From Roseomonas genomospecies 6 (GTDB lineage Bacteria; Pseudomonadota; Alphaproteobacteria; Azospirillales; Azospirillaceae): 64,000 bases of DNA. Shown here piece after piece: positions 25,017 to 32,745 of this stretch (the stretch's first letter is position 1; every line of letters begins with the position of its first letter). The notes under the pieces were generated by a model, which saw nothing but the letters and a program-made list of their open reading frames with translations, had not been told where the DNA came from and made no database searches. The stretch is from positions 124,001-188,000 of the forward strand of contig NZ_QOKW01000010.1 of assembly GCF_008365375.1 (NCBI RefSeq), given 5' to 3'. Made by a program: the position numbers and the translations under genes.

Positions 25017-26813
25017 TCAGTCGCCGTCCTGGCGCTGCTCCGCCGGCTTTTCCGCGCGGGTCAGGTTGAACGCGGTGTTGATCAGCGCGATGTGGGAGAA
25101 GGCCTGCGGAAAATTGCCGACCAGCCGCTTCGCCTTCGTGTCGTATTCCTCCGACAGGAGGCCCAGATCGTTGCGCAGGGCGAGCAGCCGCCCGAACAGC
25201 GCCTCCGCCTCCGCCTGACGCCCCTGAAGCACATAGACGTCCGCCAGCCAGAAGGAGCAGGCGAGGAACACCCCCTCCCCGTCGGGAAGCCCGTCGTCGG
25301 TCCTCTCCGTCCGGTAGCGCATGACGAGGCCGTCCTGGATCAGTTCCCGTTCGATGGCGGCGACCGTGCCCTGGATGCGGGGGTCGCCCACCGGCAGGAA
25401 TCCGACCATCGGCAGCATCAGAAGGGCGGCGTCGACGTGTTCGGCGCCGTAATGCTGGACGAAGCTCCGCCGTTTCTCCGAATAGCCGTTGGCGCAGACA
25501 TCCTCGAAGATCGCCCGCCGCAGCGCCTTCCAGCGGTCGAGCGGCGCCTCCAGACCGAATTTCTCGGCGCTCTTCACCATGCGGTCCACCGCGACCCAGG
25601 CCATCACCTTGGAATGGGTGAAGTGCCGCGCGCCGCCGCGCACCTCCCAAATGCCTTCGTCGGGCTGGTCCCACACCGATTCCATGTGGTCGAGCAGCGC
25701 GCGCTGCACACTCCAGGCCTCCGGCTTGATGGTGATGCCGCGCAACCGCGCCTGGTGGGCCGCGTCCATCATCTCGCCATAGACGTCGAGCTGGAGCTGT
25801 GGAGCCGCGGCGTTGCCGACGCGCACCGGGCCGGCGCCCTCGTAGCCCGGCAGCCAGGGCACCTCCCATTCCAGCAGGCGCCGCTCCCCGGCGATGCCGT
25901 ACATGATCTGGATTTGCTGCGGGCTGCCCGCGATGGTGCGCAGGCCCCAATCGCGCCAGTCCATCGCCTCCTGCAGATAGCCGGCGTTCATCAGCGCCAG
26001 CAGGGTCAGGGTGGCGTCGCGCAGCCAGCAATAGCGGTAGTCCCAGTTCCGCACCCCGCCGAGCTGTTCGGGAAGCGAGGTGGTCGGGGCGGCGACGATG
26101 CCCCCGGTCGGGCGGTAGGTGAGCGCCTTCAGCGTGACCAGCGACCGCAGCACGGCGTCGCGCCAGGGACCGCGGTGGGTGCAGCGCCCGCTCCACTCCT
26201 CCCAGTAATGCTCGGTCTCGGTCAGGGCCTGTTCGGCGTCGACCGGCTCCGGCAGCGGCAGATGCGAGGCGGAGTAGGTCATCACGAAGCAGACGCTTTC
26301 CCCCGCCGCCACGGTGAAGTCGGCGACGGTGCTCAGATCCTCCCCGTGGATCGGGGCGCTGGTGTGCAGCACCACCATGTCCGGCCCGGCGATGGCGCGC
26401 AGGGTCTGCGGGCCGATGCGCGTCACCCATGGCACGATGTGCCCGTAACCGAACCGCAGGGTCAGGTCCATCCGCATGGCGACGCGCCCGCGCCGCCCGC
26501 GCAGGATGCGGACGATGTCCGACGCCTCGCCGCGCGGAGGCATGAAGTCGATCATGGTGACGGCTCCCTCCGCCGTCTCGAACTCCGTCTCCACGATCAG
26601 GCTGTCGCCGCGGTAGCGCCGGGCCGTCCGCGCCTCGGGATCGCGCGGGCGCAGCAGCCAGCGCCCGTTCTCCGGGGTGCCCAGCAGAGCGGCGAAACAG
26701 GCGTCGGAATCGAAACGCGGCCAGCACAGCCAGTCGATGGAGCCTTCGACGGACAGGAGGGCTGCGGTTTCGCAGTCCCCCAGAAGAGCGTAATCCTCGA
26801 TGCGGGAGGCCAT
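25017..26813 (-). CDS. Glycoside hydrolase family 15 (glucoamylase/trehalase-like)
   Basis: A 598-residue cytosolic enzyme. The N-terminal beta-sandwich (about 1-215) starts with the conserved IEDYALLGDCETAALLSVEG, then SIDWLCWPRFDSDACFA. The (alpha/alpha)6 barrel follows with PEQLGGVRNWDYRYCWLRDA (active-site entrance), DEGIWEVRGGARHFTHSKVM (catalytic Glu in IWE-x-R) and EGVFLACSFWLADVY (second Glu). These motifs are shared by bacterial glucoamylases and GH15 trehalases, which cleave terminal glucose from alpha-glucans or trehalose. The start at 26813 gives the family N-terminus. No glycogen or trehalose synthesis gene is adjacent; the gene stands alone. Confidence 0.88.
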   Translation of the reverse strand: MASRIEDYALLGDCETAALLSVEGSIDWLCWPRFDSDACFAALLGTPENGRWLLRPRDPEARTARRYRGDSLIVETEFETAEGAVTMIDFMPPRGEASDIVRILRGRRGRVAMRMDLTLRFGYGHIVPWVTRIGPQTLRAIAGPDMVVLHTSAPIHGEDLSTVADFTVAAGESVCFVMTYSASHLPLPEPVDAEQALTETEHYWEEWSGRCTHRGPWRDAVLRSLVTLKALTYRPTGGIVAAPTTSLPEQLGGVRNWDYRYCWLRDATLTLLALMNAGYLQEAMDWRDWGLRTIAGSPQQIQIMYGIAGERRLLEWEVPWLPGYEGAGPVRVGNAAAPQLQLDVYGEMMDAAHQARLRGITIKPEAWSVQRALLDHMESVWDQPDEGIWEVRGGARHFTHSKVMAWVAVDRMVKSAEKFGLEAPLDRWKALRRAIFEDVCANGYSEKRRSFVQHYGAEHVDAALLMLPMVGFLPVGDPRIQGTVAAIERELIQDGLVMRYRTERTDDGLPDGEGVFLACSFWLADVYVLQGRQAEAEALFGRLLALRNDLGLLSEEYDTKAKRLVGNFPQAFSHIALINTAFNLTRAEKPAEQRQDGD

Positions 26814-27011
26814 GGCACGGTCTCGGACGATGGCAAGGGGTGCCGATGGGCAACGGACCATGGTCGCCCCGGGTTCCCGCCGGAGGTGCCACGGTCACGA
26901 CGAAGGTCAGACGTCCGGTTTGACGATTCTGGCCCCCGGACCCGCGTGGTAGCGTTTGCGCCCGTCAGCCGGCCGCAAGCGCATCGCCGCGGAAAACGCA
27001 TGGGGACCGCC

Positions 27012-28490
27012 ATGAGAGCAGGACGCACCACGACCCGGCTGGCGGCGGCCGCCGTTCTTCTCGCGGGTCTGCCGATGGCGGCGGACGCGGAGCCCGCCAC
27101 CGTCTCCCTGCGGCCCGGCAGCGACATCCAGGCGGCGGTGGACCGCCATCCCCCCGGCACGCGCTTCCGGCTGGAGGCGGGCGTCCACCGGCTGCAGTCG
27201 ATCGATCCCAAGGATCAGACCATCTTCGAAGGCGCCCCCGGCGCGGTGCTGAGCGGGGCGCGGCGGCTGACCTCCTTCATCCGCCGTGGCCCGGTCTGGG
27301 TCGCCCGCGGGCAGACGCAGGAGGGCTGGGTCAACGCCGCGGAATTCTGCCGCGCCGGCTTTCCCCGCTGCGCCCATCCGGAGGACCTGTTCATCGACGA
27401 CGCGCCGATGCTGCATGTCGGCAGCCGGTCCGCCGTCGGGCCGGGGCGCTGGTTCTTCGACTACGACGCCGACGAGATCGTGATGGGCGACGATCCCACG
27501 GGGCGGACGGTGGAAACCAGCGTCACCCCCCGCGCCTTCGGCGGCAAGGCGACCGGCGTCGTCATTCAGGACCTGACCATCGAGAAATACGCCTCCCCCG
27601 TCCAGGCCGCCGCCATCGACGCGGAGTTCGGCCGCGCCTGGACCGTCCGGAACAGCGTCGTGCGCCTGAACCACGGCGTCGGCGTCAACGCCGGCACGGG
27701 GAGCCGGATTCTGGACAACCGCATCCAGGACAACGGCCATGCCGGCTTTTCCGGGTCCGGAACGGATTTCCTGATCGCCGGGAACGAGATCACGCGGAAC
27801 GGCTATGCCGGCGTCGATTTCTATTGGGAAGGCGGCGGCGGCAAGATCACGGAATCCCCCGGCGGCGGAGTCATCCGCCGCAATTGCGTGCATGGCAATG
27901 TGGGCGCCGGGCTCTGGGCCGACATCGACGTGTATGGGCTCGTGATCGAGGACAATGTGGTCTTCGGCAACGCCGACAACGGCATCACCTACGAAATCAG
28001 CTACGACGGCGTGATCCGCAACAACCGCGTCGCCGACAACGGGAAGCAGGGCCAGGGCTGGTTCTGGGGCGCCCAGATCCTGATTTCCAGCGCGCAGGGC
28101 GTGAAGGTCTACGGGAACGACATCGACGTGCCGGGCGGCTATGGCAACGCGGTGATGGTGGTGTCCCAGGACCGCGCGCCCTACACCCCCGCCGTCGGCA
28201 ACGAGATCTTCGCCAACCGCATCGTCATCCGCAACGCCGATGCGCGCGTCGGCGCCGTCACCGACGTGGACGCCGACAACGCCGCGGTCGCCACCGGAAA
28301 CCGGCTGTACGGCAACAGCTATCATCTGGCGGATCTGGGCAAGCGCGTCTGGTTCTGGAACGACGCGGATGCCGACTGGAACGCCATCCGCGCCCTGGGG
28401 CAGGAGACGGGAAGCGCCCTCGACGCCGACCTTCCACAAAAGACTCCGCCAAGCTGTTCTTCCATTGCGGCCGCGGACAGGAGCCGATGA
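27012..28490 (+). CDS. Secreted right-handed beta-helix protein
   Basis: A 492-residue exported protein. The signal peptide (MRAGRTTTRLAAAAVLLAG) ends near ADA. Residues 30-470 are a right-handed parallel beta-helix (PbH1-type repeats) in which Asn-rich rungs recur: ILDNRIQDNGHAG, LIAGNEITRNGYAGVDF, VIEDNVVFGNADNGITY and VIRNNRVADNG. It opens with IQAAVDRHPPGTRFRLEAGV, like polysaccharide lyase or epimerase-type helices. An ATG twelve bases upstream (27000) is also possible. It is clearly related to the first half of the 945-residue protein at 51.6-54.5 kb. The function is likely polysaccharide binding, lysis or epimerisation; no catalytic residue set is recognised. Confidence 0.8.
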   Translation: MRAGRTTTRLAAAAVLLAGLPMAADAEPATVSLRPGSDIQAAVDRHPPGTRFRLEAGVHRLQSIDPKDQTIFEGAPGAVLSGARRLTSFIRRGPVWVARGQTQEGWVNAAEFCRAGFPRCAHPEDLFIDDAPMLHVGSRSAVGPGRWFFDYDADEIVMGDDPTGRTVETSVTPRAFGGKATGVVIQDLTIEKYASPVQAAAIDAEFGRAWTVRNSVVRLNHGVGVNAGTGSRILDNRIQDNGHAGFSGSGTDFLIAGNEITRNGYAGVDFYWEGGGGKITESPGGGVIRRNCVHGNVGAGLWADIDVYGLVIEDNVVFGNADNGITYEISYDGVIRNNRVADNGKQGQGWFWGAQILISSAQGVKVYGNDIDVPGGYGNAVMVVSQDRAPYTPAVGNEIFANRIVIRNADARVGAVTDVDADNAAVATGNRLYGNSYHLADLGKRVWFWNDADADWNAIRALGQETGSALDADLPQKTPPSCSSIAAADRSR

Positions 28491-28863
28491 CTTTCTCTTG
28501 CCATTTCTTCCGCAAGGAGAAAACCCGGCGCGCACCGGCAAGGAGAAGTTTTGTCGAGACCGTTACAATTTTGAAAAAATCTCTAATTTGGGGGTACTTT
28601 GCGGTTATCTGCGCACAGTCTTATGATCTTGTTTGCGATTGACGCTCCAAAACACCTGCGATGTTATGGACTGAGCGGCGGTCGCAAGAAACCTCCTGGG
28701 ACATCGCATCTTCGCCTGATCCTGTTCACTTGATCGAAAAGGCCAAAGCCTTCGCGAAAGACGCGATCTTGGCGGCGATCCTGGGGGCGGCGATCCTGGG
28801 CGGTTCAGCAAGCGGTTTCGTATGGAGGGACGGTTCGGGGCGTGTGGCAGAAGGAGTCACTGG
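28491..28863. other. 373-bp upstream region of the first LuxR-type gene
   Basis: This stretch includes an unusually AT-rich patch for the window (about 28555-28640, with TTACAATTTTGAAAAAATCTC), which may be a promoter or foreign DNA. It also holds a perfect 15-bp tandem repeat at 28771. The frames present have no supporting ribosome-binding site or family similarity. Confidence 0.45.
28771..28800. repeat. Perfect 15-bp tandem duplication
   Basis: GGCGGCGATCCTGGG occurs twice back to back, 64 bases before the LuxR-type start codon at 28864. It lies in the probable 5' leader. Confidence 0.8.
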
Positions 28864-29823
28864 ATGTTGCCGTGCAAAGACGGAGAGCGCTTGCAAAACG
28901 CCTTCCGCCGCGCCCCTTCGGCCATGTTCCTCACGCCTGACCGTATCCTGGCCACCAGTTCCATGACCGGCGCGTCCGTGAACGTCTTCCCGATGAACGC
29001 ATCCACACAGCCGAACGCAGCATTCTCCGGCGCGGCATCCCAGGCCGCGGCGTCGGTCAACGACTCCGGCCCGTTCGCGTCCTATTACCGGATTTCCGGG
29101 GGCGCGAGACCCCTGGGGGAGGATCAGATCGTCACGGCCATCCTGCACGACGAAACACCACTGACGCGCGAGAGCCTGTCCACCAGCCTGAATCTGTGCG
29201 GACGGGGGGTGCGGGTGCTGACGGCGGCGTCCGTGGCCGATCTGGAAAGCGCCGTGCGGCGGGACGGCCCACCCAACGTGGCGCTGGCCAACTTCAGCGG
29301 GCGGCTCGCCACCGACCCGGAGTTCCACCCGAAGCTGGCGGAACTGCTGGCCGTGCTGGACGGCATCCCGCTCATCATGCTGTCGGACTCCGATGAGACG
29401 GCCACCGCGCTGGAGGCCATCCGCCAGGGGGCGCACGGCTACATCTCCACCACCATCGGCCTGACCATGGCGCTGGAGGCGATCCGCCTCGTCGCCGCCG
29501 GGGGCATCTTCGTTCCGGCGACCATCCTGCACCGGCTGATCCTGGACCAGGGACCGGCCCCCGTGCTCCATGCTCCCTTGGCCGCGGCCACGCCCACGGT
29601 CAACGGCAACCCCCGGCTGACCCAATTGACCCCGCGCCAGATCGCCGTCCTGGAATGCCTTCAGGAAGGCAAGCCGAACAAGGTCATCGCTCACGAGTTG
29701 GGAATGCGGGAAAGCACCGTCAAAGTGCATGTGCGGAACATCCTGCGGCGGCTCGGCGCCACCAACCGGACGGAAGCGGTCTGCCGCGTCATGCGCGAGG
29801 AGGAGTGGCGCGAGGGAGAGTGA
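28864..29823 (+). CDS. LuxR/NarL-type regulator with Asp-less pseudo-receiver (paralogue 1)
   Basis: A 319-residue transcription factor. An unusual N-terminal extension (residues 1-90, Ala/Ser/Pro-rich) precedes a receiver-like domain starting VTAILHDETPLTRESLS. Where receivers carry the phospho-acceptor Asp it reads VALANFSG (Asn143), and the switch Lys is replaced in HGYISTTIG. The C-terminal GerE/LuxR HTH is intact: LTPRQIAVLECLQEGKPNKV, then HELGMRESTVKVHVRNIL. AAGGAG lies seven bases before the ATG at 28864. It is the first of four related genes within 4 kb. It should bind DNA without phosphorelay control; the targets are unknown. Confidence 0.82.
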   Translation: MLPCKDGERLQNAFRRAPSAMFLTPDRILATSSMTGASVNVFPMNASTQPNAAFSGAASQAAASVNDSGPFASYYRISGGARPLGEDQIVTAILHDETPLTRESLSTSLNLCGRGVRVLTAASVADLESAVRRDGPPNVALANFSGRLATDPEFHPKLAELLAVLDGIPLIMLSDSDETATALEAIRQGAHGYISTTIGLTMALEAIRLVAAGGIFVPATILHRLILDQGPAPVLHAPLAAATPTVNGNPRLTQLTPRQIAVLECLQEGKPNKVIAHELGMRESTVKVHVRNILRRLGATNRTEAVCRVMREEEWREGE

Positions 29824-29901
29824 CGGGACGCGAACGACGGCGCGGGTCCCGCCCCGCACCGTTCCTCCGTCGCAAACCCCGTCTCCAGCCGACCGGCCCG
29901 C

Positions 29902-30663
29902 TCAGGGCTGGTTCGATTGCATGGCCGCGCTGCGGGACAGATGGGCGTGCGCCATGAAGGCGGCCTCCGTCCGGTTGGTGGCGCCCAGCTTCTTCAGCAC
30001 GTTGCGCACATGCGCCTTGGCGGTGTTCTCGCACATGCCCAGCATGTACGCGATGATCTTGTTCGACTTGCCTTCGCGCATGCAGGTCAGCACGGCCATT
30101 TCCCGTGGCGTCAGGCCGCCGATGCGGTCCATCACCGGCACCGCCGCGCCCGGCGGCGGGGTCTGCGGCACCGCGATGCCTCCCGGCATCGGGGCGATGA
30201 GCGATTGCAGCGACGTGGCGGGCACGAAGGTGCCACCGGCGGCAACCAGCCGGATCGCCTCCAGCATGACGCCCAGACCCAGGCTGGGAACGATGTAGCC
30301 GCGCACGCCGAGGCGCAGGCTCTCCAGGATCATCCCGCCGTCATCGCGGTCGGAGATGATGACCAGAGGCACCGGCAGGCAGGCCGATACGGCGTCGCGG
30401 ATCGCGGCGCACAGCACGTCGTTCAGTCCCATCTGCGCGCCGATGTTGCACAGTACGACCTCCGCCCGTCCGTCCCGCACCAACGTACCGGCGGCGTCCT
30501 TCAGCGACGCGACCGACCGCACGGTCATGTCCTGGCACAGCGTGCCGAGGCCGAGCGCGAAGCAGTCCCGCGTCAGGCTGTTCGGATCGACCAGGACCAC
30601 CGCCACTCCGGATTGCTGCGTATTTTCCGTCATCATCCGCTCCCCCTTCTGCTCAAACGACAT
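29902..30663 (-). CDS. LuxR/NarL-type regulator with Asp-less pseudo-receiver (paralogue 2)
   Basis: A 253-residue paralogue, convergent with the previous gene. The receiver-like part opens AVVLVDPNSLTRDCFALGL; the phospho-acceptor position is Asn73 in VVLCNIGAQ. The linker is Pro-rich (VPQTPPPGAAVPV). The HTH is complete: LTPREMAVLTCMREGKSNKI, then YMLGMCENTAKAHVRNVL and KKLGATNRTEAAF. The start at 30663 has GAGGAG seven bases upstream; a second start at 30636 (MMTEN) also has a GGGGGAG, so both may be used. It is divergent from paralogue 3 across a 710-bp region. Confidence 0.82.
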   Translation of the reverse strand: MSFEQKGERMMTENTQQSGVAVVLVDPNSLTRDCFALGLGTLCQDMTVRSVASLKDAAGTLVRDGRAEVVLCNIGAQMGLNDVLCAAIRDAVSACLPVPLVIISDRDDGGMILESLRLGVRGYIVPSLGLGVMLEAIRLVAAGGTFVPATSLQSLIAPMPGGIAVPQTPPPGAAVPVMDRIGGLTPREMAVLTCMREGKSNKIIAYMLGMCENTAKAHVRNVLKKLGATNRTEAAFMAHAHLSRSAAMQSNQP

Positions 30664-31373
30664 TGCCCATCTCCTCACGCCGGGGTTGCGGATCTTCATC
30701 CATCCCCGGATGCGGATGAGCATTCAATTCTCGGGTGAGCACGTCCGCCTGCGGATACTCGGAAAGATTTCAGCTTTTTCATTTTCAGCGCCTTTCCCTG
30801 CCGACCACATGGTTTGTTTCTGTTAAAAGATCATCAGGAATGCTTGGGCGTCTTGCATTTGATGTTTTCAACGTTACCAGAACAGCGCGGTCCGTAAATA
30901 CGCACTTCGATGCAAGGTTGCGCCGGTTCCATGCCTACTCCCGTACCCACTCCGGCGCCTGGAGCACGGCCTTTTCCGGCCATTTGTACGCCTTTGTGAG
31001 GAGGGGAGCGGCGTAAGGCGGTCATCCCGGCGCCGGATCGGTTGGTCGCGCCGATGCGTCGCCCTCTCCTTGCGCCCGAAAGAACAGGTCCGAACGGCAC
31101 AAGACACGGCCAGGAATGCTCTGACCATTGGAAGAGCGGCTGTGAGATGGCGTTGCGCTTCCGGATGTCGAGAGCCGGGACCTCCCCGGAATACACGGAA
31201 TTCGTTCGGATATGGTTCAATTAGGGGGTAACGGGAGGGGCCGACATAGTTAATTCTGCGCGGGATTGACGTTGACGGACTCGCGGGTGCAATGCAGCAA
31301 TATCAGGGACGACGGCGCCGCCCGCCGGCGGAGCGGGGGGCGTAGCGGGAAAACGGGCCGGGAGACATCGTTC
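30664..31373. other. 710-bp divergent region between two LuxR-type genes
   Basis: This is the longest control region in the regulator cluster. It is AT-richer than its surroundings (30740-30900 and 31190-31265) and holds a near-palindrome CCGGGACCTCCCCGG at about 31178. A 49-codon minus-strand frame (30834-30983) is listed as a weak candidate gene. No other frame looks coding. Confidence 0.45.
30834..30983 (-). CDS. Weak candidate: 49-residue Cys-containing peptide
   Basis: Starting MAGKGRAPGAGVGTGVGMEP, it has a Gly/Ala-rich first third, then a Cys-containing end (PCIEVRIYGPRCSGNVENIK, ending CKTPKHS) with three cysteines. Only a weak AAGG precedes the ATG, and codon usage in the second half is less GC-biased than normal genes here. 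It lies between two LuxR-type regulators. It may be a small secreted or modified peptide, or chance. Confidence 0.2.
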   Translation of the reverse strand: MAGKGRAPGAGVGTGVGMEPAQPCIEVRIYGPRCSGNVENIKCKTPKHS

Positions 31374-32123
31374 ATGGCATCGAACGCAATGGCGGCTCCA
31401 TCGCCCTGCGGCCCCGGGCCGGCGAACGGGCACCGGAGCATCGCGGCCCTTCTTCTGGACGAAACGCCGCTGACCCGTGAATGCCTGTCCGCCGGCCTCA
31501 GCCTGCGCGACCCGTCCCTGCAGGTGACCACCGCGGCGTCGCTGGAGGAGGCGAAGGCGATGCTCGCGACCGGGGCCGCGCCCGCCGTGGTGCTGTGCAA
31601 CCTCGTCAGCCTGACCCCGCCGGACGGCAGCGCCCTGGCGACGCTGCGCGTCCTCGCCGGCGCTTTCGGCGACACCCCGCTGGTCGTCCTGTCCGAAGGA
31701 GAAGAGGCCGACCTGCCGCTGGAGGCTTGCCGGCTCGGTGTGCGGGGCTGTCTGCCGACCAGCGTCGGCCTCGCCGTCGCTCAGGAGGCCGTGCGGCTGG
31801 TGGCGAGCGGCGGGACGTTCTTTCCCTCACCCTTCCTGCATCGCCTCCTGCAACAGTGCGAGGCTGTGCCGGAGGACCCGCCGGCACCGCCCTGCGGGGC
31901 GGCGCTGACCGCGCGCCAGCGCGGCGTTCTGCAACGGCTTCGGGAAGGAAAGACGAACCGCGTCATCGCACAGGAGCTTGGGATCAGCGAGAACACGGCG
32001 AAGGTCCATGTGCGCGGCATCCTCCGCAAGCTGGGCGCGGCCAACAGGGCCGACGCCGTGCGCAAGGCCTGGCAACCGGCCGAGCCGGCCGCTCATAAAA
32101 CACTCAGCCGGGATCGGGGCTGA
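31374..32123 (+). CDS. LuxR/NarL-type regulator with Asp-less pseudo-receiver (paralogue 3)
   Basis: A 249-residue paralogue. The receiver-like domain opens IAALLLDETPLTRECLSAGL, nearly the same phrase as paralogue 1. The phospho-acceptor position is Asn76 in VVLCNLVSL. The switch region is GVRGCLPTSVGL, with no Lys. The HTH is intact: LTARQRGVLQRLREGKTNRV, then QELGISENTAKVHVRGIL and RKLGAANRADAV. GGAG lies ten bases before the ATG. Its 3' end overlaps the convergent receiver-only gene by 20 bases. Confidence 0.82.
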   Translation: MASNAMAAPSPCGPGPANGHRSIAALLLDETPLTRECLSAGLSLRDPSLQVTTAASLEEAKAMLATGAAPAVVLCNLVSLTPPDGSALATLRVLAGAFGDTPLVVLSEGEEADLPLEACRLGVRGCLPTSVGLAVAQEAVRLVASGGTFFPSPFLHRLLQQCEAVPEDPPAPPCGAALTARQRGVLQRLREGKTNRVIAQELGISENTAKVHVRGILRKLGAANRADAVRKAWQPAEPAAHKTLSRDRG

Positions 32124-32622
32124 CCGTACCGCCGTCGTGGATCAGACGCAGGGCGGCGATGACCTCAGCCAGCGGCATCCGCCCGCTCAGCACTCCACGC
32201 AGGCCGAGACGCGCCGCCGCGTCGGTCACCGTGGGGCCGGGCCGGTCGGCCAGCAAGGCAACGGGGGGATGGGTGGTGCCGCCCGTCAGCGCGCCCAGAA
32301 GCTGGCCGATGTCGCCCTTGGCCGGATCGGCGCGCCCGATGTTCACCAGCACCACGTCGGAACCGCGCAACGCGGCGGGCAGGTCGGCCAGCGCCGCGGC
32401 GCTGCGCCGGTGGCTGACCGCGACATCGGGAGCCGAAGCGTTGATGGCGGCGGCGAGGCTTTCGCCGAACAGGGACCGGTCATCGATCAGCAGGACGGCG
32501 ATCGGCGCCCGCCCGCCGGTCCGCACCTCCGGACGGGGTGAATGGGGACCGCCCCGCGCGCCGGGGGGCACACGGGGCATGAACTCTCGGCGGTTGCCGG
32601 CCGGCGCGTCCAAGCCAAGCAT
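32104..32622 (-). CDS. Receiver-only pseudo-receiver lacking the HTH (paralogue 4)
   Basis: A 172-residue protein. After a 38-residue Arg/Pro/Gly-rich lead it has the same receiver-like fold as the three LuxR-type neighbours (IAVLLIDDRSLFGESLAAAI) with Asn94 at the phospho-acceptor position (VVLVNIGRA). It ends RLIHDGGTVSPDPG, the point where the neighbours continue into linker and HTH, so the DNA-binding half is missing. The final 20 bases overlap paralogue 3 on the other strand. It may be a natural truncation acting as a dimerisation antagonist. The start is uncertain: ATG at 32622 lacks a clear ribosome-binding site, and 32580 is an alternative. Confidence 0.6.
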   Translation of the reverse strand: MLGLDAPAGNRREFMPRVPPGARGGPHSPRPEVRTGGRAPIAVLLIDDRSLFGESLAAAINASAPDVAVSHRRSAAALADLPAALRGSDVVLVNIGRADPAKGDIGQLLGALTGGTTHPPVALLADRPGPTVTDAAARLGLRGVLSGRMPLAEVIAALRLIHDGGTVSPDPG

Positions 32623-32745
32623 GGCTGTGTCTTTCGGAATCGAGAGATCCCAGCCGATCCCCGCGCCGGGCCGCCGCCGCCGAAGCAGGGACGGCCCGTT
32701 CAGGGGACCGGTGCGTGGCCGGCGTCCGCGGGCATCGAGCCCGCG

